Both the position numbers and the translations under genes were made by a program. This document shows, one piece after another, positions 46,522 through 55,408 of a stretch of DNA of 64,000 nucleotides (position 1 is the stretch's first letter; every line of letters begins with the position of its first letter). The DNA lies in NCBI RefSeq assembly GCF_016785095.1, contig NZ_JAEKJB010000006.1:62001-126000 (forward strand). Direction: 5' to 3'. The notes beneath the pieces were generated by a model. It was not told where the DNA came from and made no database searches. It worked only from the letters and a program-made list of their open reading frames with translations. This DNA is from Alloalcanivorax marinus. Lineage in GTDB: Bacteria; Pseudomonadota; Gammaproteobacteria; Pseudomonadales; Alcanivoracaceae.

Positions 46522-47441
46522 TGGCGGCTACATTTGTTTCGACATGGAGGTATATGTGGCCAGATGTTTGGGCACGGCTCCAGTTAGCTTCGGCGGACGA
46601 AGACCAGGAGTTTGGTTGGCTTGAGGAGAAGATTCCTCTGCCGGAAGGGTTTGATCCCCACGACGATTTGTATTCTGAGATTTTCCGGGCTGCGTACAGC
46701 TCTCTTTCTGAGGAGACGTTAACCGGCTTTGACATGTCTGAGGTGATTGGTGATCCTGAGCTTGCAGTCGAATTCTTTATAGGACTTACGGGGGAAAGCT
46801 TTTCTTCTGAAAATGCAATTATTCAGTTTCTGGAGGCCGTTGTAGATACCCTCGCGGAATTTGATGATGTGTTGCCTGGCCGATACTTGGCACTAATGTC
46901 ATATTTTACGCAAAAATATAGCTTGCGCTATGTGATAGATGATCAGGGGAAAATATATCCGAGTGTTACTGGCATTTTTTCAGAGCTGATGTCGCGAATT
47001 GATAGGGTGGCTAGTGGAAACGAGCACCTTGCATCTCTAACGACGGAGATGCATTCGGCGCTCTATGCGATAAAGGCTGACAGCTCGCAGGCGAATGTAA
47101 AGGTATTTGTTCATAAGTTTTTTAATTTGGCTGAAGCTCTTGCATGTGGTCGTCCTGAGGTGAAAGGGAAAACCTTGGGAGATGCCTGCAAACAGATACA
47201 GAGTTGGCCCCACGTTGCGGTAAAAAACTCACTTTCCAGCCTCTATGGTTTTGCCTCGAATTATCCAGGGATGCGACATGCGGGTTCTCCGGAATCCAAG
47301 CTGCGTGACTTGGACATGCGCGATCTGGTTTCTATGAGCGTCATTCTTGCAGGCTATATGCCTTACTTGGCAGATGAGCTTGTTTGTGAAGACATATATA
47401 TTCCCGGTAGGCGAATTGCCCTAGCGGTGGAAGGGACATGA
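46521..47441 (+). CDS. Unknown protein embedded in the type I restriction operon
   Basis: This is a 306-residue protein with no family I can name. It looks mostly alpha-helical and acidic, with no signal peptide or membrane segment. The C-terminal third (VKNSLSSLYGFASNYPGMRHAG, then SKLRDLDMRDLVSMSVILAGYMPYL) is reminiscent of Abi_C/HEPN-like domains with a conserved RH pair, but the match is weak. It overlaps hsdS by one base and ends one base before the hsdR ATG, so it is part of the operon. It is AT-rich like the end of hsdS and unlike hsdR, which suggests it arrived with the recognition domain. A defence or restriction-control role is inferred from position only. Confidence 0.8.
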   Translation: MAATFVSTWRYMWPDVWARLQLASADEDQEFGWLEEKIPLPEGFDPHDDLYSEIFRAAYSSLSEETLTGFDMSEVIGDPELAVEFFIGLTGESFSSENAIIQFLEAVVDTLAEFDDVLPGRYLALMSYFTQKYSLRYVIDDQGKIYPSVTGIFSELMSRIDRVASGNEHLASLTTEMHSALYAIKADSSQANVKVFVHKFFNLAEALACGRPEVKGKTLGDACKQIQSWPHVAVKNSLSSLYGFASNYPGMRHAGSPESKLRDLDMRDLVSMSVILAGYMPYLADELVCEDIYIPGRRIALAVEGT

Positions 47442-47442
47442 G

Positions 47443-50400
47443 ATGACCAACTTCGCCTTCCTGCCCAACGACTTCAAGGCACTGAGTCAGGCTGCCACGC
47501 TGGCGGAAGGCCATATTCTTGGTGATCCCCGCGCCGCTTGCTTCCACGCCCGCTTTGCGTTGGAGGCGGCGGTGCACTGGCTTTATCGCCATGATGGCAG
47601 CCTGCGCATGCCCTACGACAACAAGCTGGGCGCGCTGCTGCACGAACCCACCTTTATGAACCTGCTGCCGGAGGCGGTGTTTCAGAAGGCCCGGGTGATC
47701 CAGAAGGTGGGCAATATCGCGGTCCACCAGACCAAGCCGATCGAGCCCCGGCAGGCCATGCAGGTGGTGAAGGAATTGCACCATGTCTGCTATTGGCTGG
47801 TGCGCACCTACGCGCCCAGTGCCTCCCGCGAAGGCGCCGCCTGGCGGGATGACCGGGTGCCGCAACCGCTGGATACCGGTAAGGTGGTGCCGCGTGCCGA
47901 ACTGGAGGCGCTGGAGGAGAAGCTCGGTGCCCAGCATGAAGCGGCGCTCAAGCAGCAGAAAGAGCGCGACGCCCTGGATCAGGAACTTCAGGCGCTGCGC
48001 CAGGAGCTGGCGGCCCTGCGTCAGGCCCGGGAGCAGGTCCCGGACAGTCACGATTACACCGAGGCGGAGACCCGCCGTTACCTGATTGATCTGGAGCTGC
48101 ACCGGGCCGGCTGGCCGCTGGATAAAAAGCAGGACCGGGAATATGAAGTCACCGGCATGCCCAACAACAAGGGCATTGGCTATGTGGACTATGTGCTCTG
48201 GGATGACGATGGCAAGCCACTGGCGGTGGTGGAAGCCAAGAAGACCACGGTGGACGCCACGGTTGGCAAACAGCAGGCCAAGCTCTACGCGGACTGCCTG
48301 GAGCAAATGCACGGCCAGCGGCCGCTGATCTTCTTCACCAACGGCTACGATACTTGGCTTTGGGATGACCAAGCCTATCCGCCCCGAGAAGTGGCGGGCT
48401 TCTACAAGAAGGACGAACTTACCCGCCTGATTCGTCGCCGGGACAGCCGCAAGCCCCTGGATGTGGCCGCCATCAATACCGACATTGTTGAGCGCTATTA
48501 CCAGAAGCGCGCCATCGGCAGCATTTTCGAGCAGCTCAAGAACGCCCAGCGCAAGGCGCTGCTGGTGATGGCCACCGGCACCGGCAAGACCCGTACCGCC
48601 ATTGCCCTGGTGGATGTGCTGCAACGGGCCAACTGGGTCAAGCGCGCCCTGTTCCTGGCGGATCGTGTGTCTCTGGTGAATCAGGCGGTGAATGCCTTCA
48701 AGGCCCACTTGCCGGAATCCAGCCCGGTGAACCTGGTCACCGAGAAGGACAGCGAGGGCCGGGTGTATGTGTGTACCTATCCGACCATGATGGGTCTGAT
48801 CGATGCCAACAACGGTTCGGATACCGACGAGGCCCGTTTCGGGGTGGGGCACTTCGATCTGATCATCATCGACGAAGCCCACCGCTCGGTGTACCAGCGC
48901 TACCGAGCTATTTTCAGCTATTTCGACGCCATGCTGTTCGGCCTTACCGCCACGCCCCGGGAGCAGGTGGACAAGAACACCTATGACCTGTTCGATCTGG
49001 AACAGGGTGTGCCCACGGACGCCTATGAGCTGGGCAAGGCGGTCAGCGATGGCTACCTGGTGCCGCCCAGGGTGCAGCAAGTGGATCTGCGCTTCCCCCG
49101 GAAAGGCATCCGTTACGACGACCTGACCGAGGACGAAAAGGCCCAGTGGGAATCCCTGGAGTGGGGTGACAATGTGCCCGAAGGCACCCTGATTCCGGAG
49201 CAGGTGGACGCTACCGCCCTGAACAATTGGCTGTTCAACGAGGATACCGTGGACAAGGGCCTCAAGCATCTTATGGAGCACGGCCATAAGGTGGAGGGCG
49301 GCGACCGCCTGGGCAAGACCATCATCTTCGCCCGCAACCAGGCCCATGCGGACTTTATCGCAAAGCGCTTCGACCACCATTACCCGAAACACGCCGGGCA
49401 CTTTGCCCGGGTGATTTCCTACAAGGTCAAATACGTCCAGACGTTGATCGACGATTTCTCCCAGAAGGACAAGGCACCCCATATCGCCATTTCCGTGGAC
49501 ATGCTGGACACCGGCATCGACGTCCCGGAGGTGGTGAACCTGGTGTTCTTCAAGCCGGTGTATTCCAAGATCAAGTTCTGGCAGATGATCGGGCGGGGCA
49601 CACGGCTGTGCCCGGACCTCTTTGGCCCGGGGGAAGACAAGGCGGACTTTCGTATCTTCGATTTCTGCTGCAACTTCGATTTCTTCAACGAGAACCCGGA
49701 AGGCATCGAGGCCGGCGGTAGCGAGCCGCTCAGTACCCGTGTCTTTCGTGCACGGGTGAATTTGTTGGGTTTGTTGCAACTGTCCCCGGAGGCCGATCCG
49801 GAGGCCAAGGTGGCCGGTAACACCACGGAAGCGCTTTATCGCGAAGTGGCCGCCATGAACCCGGACAACTTTATCGTTCGCATGAAGCGCCAAGCCGTGG
49901 ACCACTTCAAGGATCGCAAGCGTTGGGACCGGCTAAGCGAGGACGACCAGCGGCTGTTGAACGCGGAGGTGGCGACCCTGCCCACCGAGCTGGAGTACGA
50001 CGACGTCGCTTCCCGCATGTTCGATCTCACCGCCTTGCGTCTGCAGCTTGCCGTGCTCACCGCCGACCAGGCGGCCTTTGAACGCTATCGCAAGCGGGTG
50101 GTGGAGATCGCCACCATGCTGGAAGAGAAAACCAGCATTCCCGCCGTTGCCCGGCAGCTTGAATACCTGCAGGCGGTGCAGGACCCGGCTTTCTGGGACG
50201 GCATGGACGTGCGCACCTTGGAAGAAATGCGGCTGCGTCTGCGCGGCGTGGTGCCGTTTCTGAACAAGAAACGGCGCGAGGTGGTGTACACGGATTTCGA
50301 GGACGAGGTCATGGGGGTGCGCGATGGCACCGTGCTGCCGCTGCCCAGGATGACCAGCGTGCAGTACGAGAAGAAAGTCCGGGAGTACCTGCGCAATCAC

Positions 50401-50841
50401 CTGGACAACATCGTGATCCACCGTCTGAGAACCAACCGGCCGCTCACCGCCAGTGACCTGGAAGCCCTGGAAAACATGCTCGCCGGCCTGGGTGAGGACG
50501 ACGGCAGAACGCTGCTGTCCAATCTGCTGGAACGCACCGAGGCGCCTTCCCTGGCGCACTTCGTCCGTAGCCTGGTGGGCACGGACGAAGCCACCGCCAA
50601 GCAGGCCTTTGCCCGTTTCCTGGACGACACCAGCCTCACCGCGCCTCAGATCCGTTTCGTGGAAATGATCATCGAGCAGCTCACCTCACGGGGCGTGATG
50701 GCACCCGCCGCGCTCTATGAGCCGCCGTTCAGTGCCCTGCACAGCGGCGGCCCGGAGGCGCTTTTTGCCGGAAGAGATACGGTGGTCGAGGATCTTTTCG
50801 AGGCATTGGATGGTTTGATGCCCGAGGTGAACGAAAGCTAG
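47443..50841 (+). CDS. hsdR: Type I restriction system endonuclease/translocase subunit
   Basis: This is the 1132-residue motor and nuclease. An N-terminal DUF4145 helical domain (about residues 10-125) and a coiled coil (about 150-205) come first. The PD-(D/E)XK nuclease has DYVLWDDDGKPLAVVEAKK near 247-265. The superfamily 2 motor has Walker A ATGTGKTRTA near 378 and IIIDEAH near 475, then LTATPRE and MIGRGTRLCP. A C-terminal EcoEI_R-type region binds the methylase core. All key residues are intact, so restriction should work. It is close in layout to EcoKI-type HsdR. Confidence 0.95.
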   Translation: MTNFAFLPNDFKALSQAATLAEGHILGDPRAACFHARFALEAAVHWLYRHDGSLRMPYDNKLGALLHEPTFMNLLPEAVFQKARVIQKVGNIAVHQTKPIEPRQAMQVVKELHHVCYWLVRTYAPSASREGAAWRDDRVPQPLDTGKVVPRAELEALEEKLGAQHEAALKQQKERDALDQELQALRQELAALRQAREQVPDSHDYTEAETRRYLIDLELHRAGWPLDKKQDREYEVTGMPNNKGIGYVDYVLWDDDGKPLAVVEAKKTTVDATVGKQQAKLYADCLEQMHGQRPLIFFTNGYDTWLWDDQAYPPREVAGFYKKDELTRLIRRRDSRKPLDVAAINTDIVERYYQKRAIGSIFEQLKNAQRKALLVMATGTGKTRTAIALVDVLQRANWVKRALFLADRVSLVNQAVNAFKAHLPESSPVNLVTEKDSEGRVYVCTYPTMMGLIDANNGSDTDEARFGVGHFDLIIIDEAHRSVYQRYRAIFSYFDAMLFGLTATPREQVDKNTYDLFDLEQGVPTDAYELGKAVSDGYLVPPRVQQVDLRFPRKGIRYDDLTEDEKAQWESLEWGDNVPEGTLIPEQVDATALNNWLFNEDTVDKGLKHLMEHGHKVEGGDRLGKTIIFARNQAHADFIAKRFDHHYPKHAGHFARVISYKVKYVQTLIDDFSQKDKAPHIAISVDMLDTGIDVPEVVNLVFFKPVYSKIKFWQMIGRGTRLCPDLFGPGEDKADFRIFDFCCNFDFFNENPEGIEAGGSEPLSTRVFRARVNLLGLLQLSPEADPEAKVAGNTTEALYREVAAMNPDNFIVRMKRQAVDHFKDRKRWDRLSEDDQRLLNAEVATLPTELEYDDVASRMFDLTALRLQLAVLTADQAAFERYRKRVVEIATMLEEKTSIPAVARQLEYLQAVQDPAFWDGMDVRTLEEMRLRLRGVVPFLNKKRREVVYTDFEDEVMGVRDGTVLPLPRMTSVQYEKKVREYLRNHLDNIVIHRLRTNRPLTASDLEALENMLAGLGEDDGRTLLSNLLERTEAPSLAHFVRSLVGTDEATAKQAFARFLDDTSLTAPQIRFVEMIIEQLTSRGVMAPAALYEPPFSALHSGGPEALFAGRDTVVEDLFEALDGLMPEVNES

Positions 50842-51144
50842 ACGAAGAGAGGTATCGTGACCTGGGGCCATTGTTCATGCTCCATGGCCCATATCCCACC
50901 TTTCATGAATCCCATTCATGACTACATTCGATTGAGCCCGGTTTATTCATAGGCCGGCGCCATACTTAAATGGTCATCCAGGGTCATGCCCTCTCGCTAA
51001 CGGCGCAGGACAACCCGCCAAAAGGAGTACCGACGGTTCCGCCGGCGCTCTCCCATCGATCCGAAAACGTAAGGCAAGGCAATGACTCAGAACGGCCAAG
51101 ACGAGGCGGCAGCTCGCATGCGCCGCCCGGGGCGCTGATCAGGC
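50842..51144. other. 303-bp gap after hsdR with palindromes
   Basis: No gene is visible. TCATGAATCCCATTCATGA (50903-50921) is a perfect dyad, and TGGGGCCAT/ATGGCCCA (50863-50891) surrounds another centre. These sites may be operators for the exporter gene that follows. No terminator was found for hsdR. Confidence 0.55.
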
Positions 51145-52356
51145 ATGGTGGAGACCACGAAACAATCCGGCGACGGGCTGACGTTCGTCGCCGCCAGCCT
51201 GTCCCTGGTGATGGCCTACGCGGCGTCGGCGACGCCGATTCCGCTGTATGGCATTTACCAGGCGGTGGACGGGGTGAGCTACGGGGCGCTGTCGTTGAGC
51301 GCGGTGGTGTATTTCGCCGGTGCGGTGATGGCGTTATTGGTGTTCGGGCGGTTGTCGAACCATCTGGGGCGGCGCGCGGTGTCGTTGCTGGCGGTGGCAC
51401 TGGCCGGGCTGGCGAGTGTCACGTTGATGACGGTGCATGAGGCGGCGCCGCTGATTATCGGGCGGTTGTTCCAGGGGTTGTCCTGCGGGTTGGCGTCCAC
51501 GGCGCTGGCGGCGTGGCTGGTGGATACGGCGCCGGTGTCGCCGTCCTGGGTGGCGCCGGCGATTCTCAGTTGCGGGCCGATGACCGGCTTGACCCTGGGC
51601 GGGGTGGCGTCCGGCGTGATGGTGGAATACGGGCCGTCTCCGCGCACCTTGCCTTACCTGGTGATTCTCGGCGTGCTGGTGGTGTGCGCGCTGTTGCTGC
51701 TGCGCGGTCGGGAGACGGTGGCCGGTGAGCCGGGCTGGCGGGCGTCGTTGCGACCCCGGTTCGGGTTGCCGCCGTCGGCGCGCAAGGCCTATCCGGTGGC
51801 CGCCTGCACCTTTGTGTGCACCTGGGCGCTGGGCGGTTTTTACCAGGCGTTCGGGCCGATCATGGCCCGCGAGCAGCTGCATTCCAGCAATGCGCTGGCC
51901 GCCGCGCTGGTGTTCGCGTCGCTGATGGCGCCGAGCGTGATCGGCGCCTCCATCGCCGGCCGGTTGCGGCCTTCCAGCGCCCAGTGCCTGGGCATGCTGG
52001 CGTTCACCGCCGGGCTGGCGGGGGTGCTGCTGTCGTTGAAGCTGGGGCTGCTGGTGCCGTTCCTGATCACCAGCGTGCTGGCGGGTATCGCCCAGGGCAC
52101 CACCCTGAGCGGCGGCATTCAGATGATGGTGGCGGGTACCGAACAGGAGGAGCGCGCCGGTATTCTGTCGGTGATCTACGCCACCTCCTACACCGGGGCG
52201 GCGGTGCCGACCCTGGTGGCCGGTCAGCTTTCCGGGCGGCTGAGCTTGCTGCAGGTGGCTTCCGGCTACGGGGTGCTGGCGCTGTTCGGCTGTATCGTGG
52301 TGTTGCTGGCCGCTGCCCGTCGCCGGCGCGCGACCGCCGCTGTTCAAGAGACTTAA
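51145..52356 (+). CDS. MFS transporter (drug or metabolite efflux)
   Basis: This is a 403-residue major facilitator with 12 predicted membrane helices. The loop between helices 2 and 3 has the MFS motif GRLSNHLGRRAVSL. The usual central loop (about residues 190-210) follows helix 6. It resembles DHA1-type efflux carriers; the substrate is unknown. It begins a short same-strand run with the cyclophilin-like gene (16 bp gap) and a LysR gene. Confidence 0.85.
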   Translation: MVETTKQSGDGLTFVAASLSLVMAYAASATPIPLYGIYQAVDGVSYGALSLSAVVYFAGAVMALLVFGRLSNHLGRRAVSLLAVALAGLASVTLMTVHEAAPLIIGRLFQGLSCGLASTALAAWLVDTAPVSPSWVAPAILSCGPMTGLTLGGVASGVMVEYGPSPRTLPYLVILGVLVVCALLLLRGRETVAGEPGWRASLRPRFGLPPSARKAYPVAACTFVCTWALGGFYQAFGPIMAREQLHSSNALAAALVFASLMAPSVIGASIAGRLRPSSAQCLGMLAFTAGLAGVLLSLKLGLLVPFLITSVLAGIAQGTTLSGGIQMMVAGTEQEERAGILSVIYATSYTGAAVPTLVAGQLSGRLSLLQVASGYGVLALFGCIVVLLAAARRRRATAAVQET

Positions 52357-52372
52357 CACTCGGGAGTCGATC

Positions 52373-52717
52373 ATGCGGCTTTATCTGGACATCGAAGGCA
52401 TCACGCTTACCGCCACCCTGGACGATAGCGACAGTGCCCGGGACTTCGCGTCCCTGCTGCCGCTGGAGCTGACCCTGGAGGATTTCGCCGCCACCGAGAA
52501 GATCAGCGATCTGCCCCGGCGGCTGTCCACGGAGGGAGCGCCGGCGGGCATCACGCCCCGCGCCGGCGATCTCACCTATTACGCGCCCTGGGGCAACCTG
52601 GCCCTGTTCCACAAGGACTTCAAGCATGCCGCTGGCCTGGTGAAGCTGGGCACGCTGGACGGCGGCGTGGAGGTCCTGCGCCGGTCGGGGCCGCTCCAGG
52701 CCACCTTCCGCCTTTAA
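52373..52717 (+). CDS. Cyclophilin-like fold protein
   Basis: This is a 114-residue protein of the cyclophilin-like-fold family (often listed as DUF or Cyclophil_like). It matches in the opening LYLDIEGITLTATLDDSDSA, then LPLELTLEDFAATEKI and YYAPWGNLALFHKDF. No signal peptide is present. Function is unknown and peptidyl-prolyl isomerase activity is not established for this family. It is often beside LysR/oxidoreductase genes, as here. Confidence 0.8.
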   Translation: MRLYLDIEGITLTATLDDSDSARDFASLLPLELTLEDFAATEKISDLPRRLSTEGAPAGITPRAGDLTYYAPWGNLALFHKDFKHAAGLVKLGTLDGGVEVLRRSGPLQATFRL

Positions 52718-52732
52718 GCAAGGAGGTACGGC

Positions 52733-53644
52733 GTGCGCGGGACGGAATTTGCTGAGCTACAGGGGTTCATGGCCATCGTTACTCATGGCAGCTTCGTGCG
52801 TGGGGCCGAGTCACTGAACATAACGCCATCGGCACTGAGCCAGAGCATGAAGGCGTTGGAGGCGCGCCTTGGCGTGCAGCTACTGCATCGCACCACACGT
52901 CGCGTTCGGCTCACGGAAGCGGGGGAGCGCCTGGCGGCGAGGCTGGAGCCCGCTCTTGGTGAGCTCTCGGCGGCGCTGGCCGATGCCTCGCTGCTCGCGG
53001 ACCGGCCACGTGGGAAGATCCGTATCCATGCCATGCGTTTGGGGTCGCGGCTTTATCTGGAGCCGCATTTGCCCGAGTTCCTCGATGAATACCCCGAAAT
53101 CAAGGTGGATGTGTGCGTCGACGATGCGGCCGTCGATACGGTGGCGGATGGCTACGATGTGTCGATTCGCCTTGGCGAGATGCTTGATCAGGATTTCGTG
53201 GCGTTGCCCCTTGGTCCGCCTATCCGGCAAATCGCCGCGGCGGCGCCCGATTATCTTGAGCGGTTCGGTCATCCGGCCAGTCCGGCCGATCTTCGCGATC
53301 ATCGGTGTATCACTTGGCGCTGGCCCGGCCACCTGGGTTGCTATCAGTGGGAGTTCTTCAGGAACGATCGCTGGTTGCGGGTCACGTTGCAGGGCGTTCT
53401 GTCTTTCAACGATCAGCGTCTGGCGCTTGAGGCGGCTGTAAGGGGCGCCGGTGTGGCCTTTTGGGCCGAGGATCAGATCAAGCCCTATGTGGCACGAGGA
53501 GAGCTGGTGCCATTGCTCGAGGATTGGTCGGCGCCGTTCGAGGGCTTCTATTTGTGTTTTCCCAAGCAGAATCAAAAATCGTCCGTGTTGAGGTGCTTTA
53601 TCGACTTCATGAAGGAAAGAAGCCCCTCTCCGCGAATTGGTTAG
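52733..53644 (+). CDS. LysR-family transcriptional regulator
   Basis: This is a 303-residue LysR regulator. The N-terminal helix-turn-helix (about residues 6-65) contains GFMAIVTHGSFVRGAESLNITPSALSQSMKALEARLGVQLLHR, shortened here to SALSQSMKALEARLG as the signature. A C-terminal periplasmic-binding-like effector domain follows. A GTG start at 52733 follows AAGGAGG at a good distance. It probably regulates the SDR gene 112 bp downstream or the exporter gene upstream. Confidence 0.92.
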   Translation: MRGTEFAELQGFMAIVTHGSFVRGAESLNITPSALSQSMKALEARLGVQLLHRTTRRVRLTEAGERLAARLEPALGELSAALADASLLADRPRGKIRIHAMRLGSRLYLEPHLPEFLDEYPEIKVDVCVDDAAVDTVADGYDVSIRLGEMLDQDFVALPLGPPIRQIAAAAPDYLERFGHPASPADLRDHRCITWRWPGHLGCYQWEFFRNDRWLRVTLQGVLSFNDQRLALEAAVRGAGVAFWAEDQIKPYVARGELVPLLEDWSAPFEGFYLCFPKQNQKSSVLRCFIDFMKERSPSPRIG

Positions 53645-53756
53645 TGGTACTTAATAATGCATTCACTTTGAACGGGATTATTCCTTGCTCCCCGGTCGTT
53701 ATTGTATCCGCTCGTGCCGCCAGCGAGCGGGCATTTCGAACTGTGAGGAGTGAGAC

Positions 53757-54509
53757 ATGAGTGATCTGAATCGGGAGTTTGAAGGAAAGGTGGTCATAGT
53801 GACCGGCGCCGCTGGCGGCGTGGGTGGCGAGACGGCCAGGCTATTCGCTGATCGTGGCGCCTGTGTCGTGGCGGAGGATGTCAAAGCAGGGGTGGTTGAG
53901 TTGGAAGACTATTCGGACCGTATTGTTACCTTGACCGGTGACCTGTCCGAAGAGACAACGGCGACTCGCGCGGTGGAGTTGGCGCTGCGGCGCTTTGGTC
54001 GTCTCGACATCCTGATCAATAACGCGGCGCGCATCATTAATAAGACCGTTGCCGAAATGTCCCTCGAGGACTGGGATTCGGTGCTCAACGTTAATTTGAG
54101 AGGGAGCTTTCTGCACTGCCGGGAAGCGATGAAAGTCATGATGCCGGCGCGGCGGGGAAGCATCGTGAACGTGGGGTCTTATGCGTGCCAGGTCGCCTTC
54201 CCGACGATTGGAGCCTATGCCGCGTCAAAAGGCGCCATCGCGCAATTGACGCGGGTTCTGTCACTGGAAGGCGCGCAATACGGTATTCGGGCGAACGTGG
54301 TCGCTCCCGGTGATATCGTCACCGGGATCCTTGATGATGTGATGCCGAACGGGCGTGACTTTCTTGCCGAGCATGGCAAGGGATCTCCCATTGGCCGCGC
54401 CGCCGAGCCGTCGGAGATCGCCGAGGTAATTGCCTTCGCGGCCAGTGATCGCGCCAGTTACATGACCGGGACCGTGGTCATGGCGGATGGTGGATACACC
54501 GCTGTTTAG
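53757..54509 (+). CDS. SDR-family oxidoreductase
   Basis: This is a 250-residue short-chain dehydrogenase. It has the cofactor motif TGAAGGVG, NNAA (a variant of NNAG), the catalytic Ser of NVGSYA and YAASKG. It is shorter than the other SDR in the window and not clearly its paralogue. Codon use is less GC-biased than in the neighbours. GTGAGGAGTGAG precedes the ATG. It follows the LysR gene in the same direction. Confidence 0.88.
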   Translation: MSDLNREFEGKVVIVTGAAGGVGGETARLFADRGACVVAEDVKAGVVELEDYSDRIVTLTGDLSEETTATRAVELALRRFGRLDILINNAARIINKTVAEMSLEDWDSVLNVNLRGSFLHCREAMKVMMPARRGSIVNVGSYACQVAFPTIGAYAASKGAIAQLTRVLSLEGAQYGIRANVVAPGDIVTGILDDVMPNGRDFLAEHGKGSPIGRAAEPSEIAEVIAFAASDRASYMTGTVVMADGGYTAV

Positions 54510-54542
54510 CCAAGGTACATACCGGCGCCGCCTTCGCGTTGC

Positions 54543-55298
54543 TCACCCCACGAACCCGGAAGGCGTCTCCCCGGTCACCTGCCGGAACGCATAGGAAAAC
54601 GCCGAGGTACTACTAAACCCCGCCAGCCCCGCCGCCTGGGCGATGGTCTTGCCGCGCGCGAGATGGTCGATGGCCATGACGATGCGGGCCCGTTGCCGCC
54701 AGGCGCGGAAGGTGAGGCCGGTTTCGGCGGGGAACAGGCGGCTGAGGGTGCGCACGGAGGTGGCGGCGCCGGCGGCCAGGTCCGGGGTGGTGAGGGCGAG
54801 GCCGGTGTCGGAGAGCGCCAGGTGGGCGACGCGCCGGCCCACGTTGCTGGTGGGCAGGGGCAGGTAGGTGGGGGCGTCCACCACGGTGCTGAGTTCATGG
54901 AGTACCAGTTGCGCGATGAGGGTTTGTTTGTCGGCGTCGGTGTTGGGGGCGAAGGCGGCGTGGATCAGTTCGCGCAGCAGCGGCGAGACGCGCAGGGCGA
55001 ATTCCCGGTCCAGGTTGGCGTTGGGGGCCCAGCGGTGGATCGCTTCGGGGTGCCAGTGGAGCAGCCGCATTTCCGCGCCGGAGAGCACGTCCAGGCGGTG
55101 GGTGATGCCGGCGGGAATCCATACCGCCAACTGCGGCGGCACCAGCCAGCGGCCGGTGTCGGTGTAGATCTGGGTGGTGCCGGAGAGGGCGAGAATGAGT
55201 TGGGCTTCGTCGTGATGGTGGGCGCCGATGGTTTCGCCACGTTGTCGTGCCCGTTGGCGGGTTCGGAAAAGCGGGGCGGAGGTGGATTGGCGCTTCAT
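54543..55298 (-). CDS. AraC-family transcriptional regulator with cupin domain
   Basis: This is a 251-residue AraC regulator. An N-terminal cupin sensor (about residues 25-100, HHHDEAQLILALSGTTQIYT) is followed by two C-terminal helix-turn-helix motifs (RTLSRLFPAETGLTFRAWRQRARI, then IAQAAGLAGFSSTSAFSYAFRQVTGETPSGF). It is divergent from the DHA2-type exporter gene across a 110-bp gap, so it probably controls that exporter. Confidence 0.9.
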   Translation of the reverse strand: MKRQSTSAPLFRTRQRARQRGETIGAHHHDEAQLILALSGTTQIYTDTGRWLVPPQLAVWIPAGITHRLDVLSGAEMRLLHWHPEAIHRWAPNANLDREFALRVSPLLRELIHAAFAPNTDADKQTLIAQLVLHELSTVVDAPTYLPLPTSNVGRRVAHLALSDTGLALTTPDLAAGAATSVRTLSRLFPAETGLTFRAWRQRARIVMAIDHLARGKTIAQAAGLAGFSSTSAFSYAFRQVTGETPSGFVG

Positions 55299-55408
55299 CG
55301 ATAATCGTTGGCGTAAAGTGTGAATGCGCTGATGCTAGCATGGCCCGATTGTGATGGTCGACCGGGTGCTCCGGGCCGGCGGTCCGGTCTCGGGAGCCCT
55401 TTATCCAA

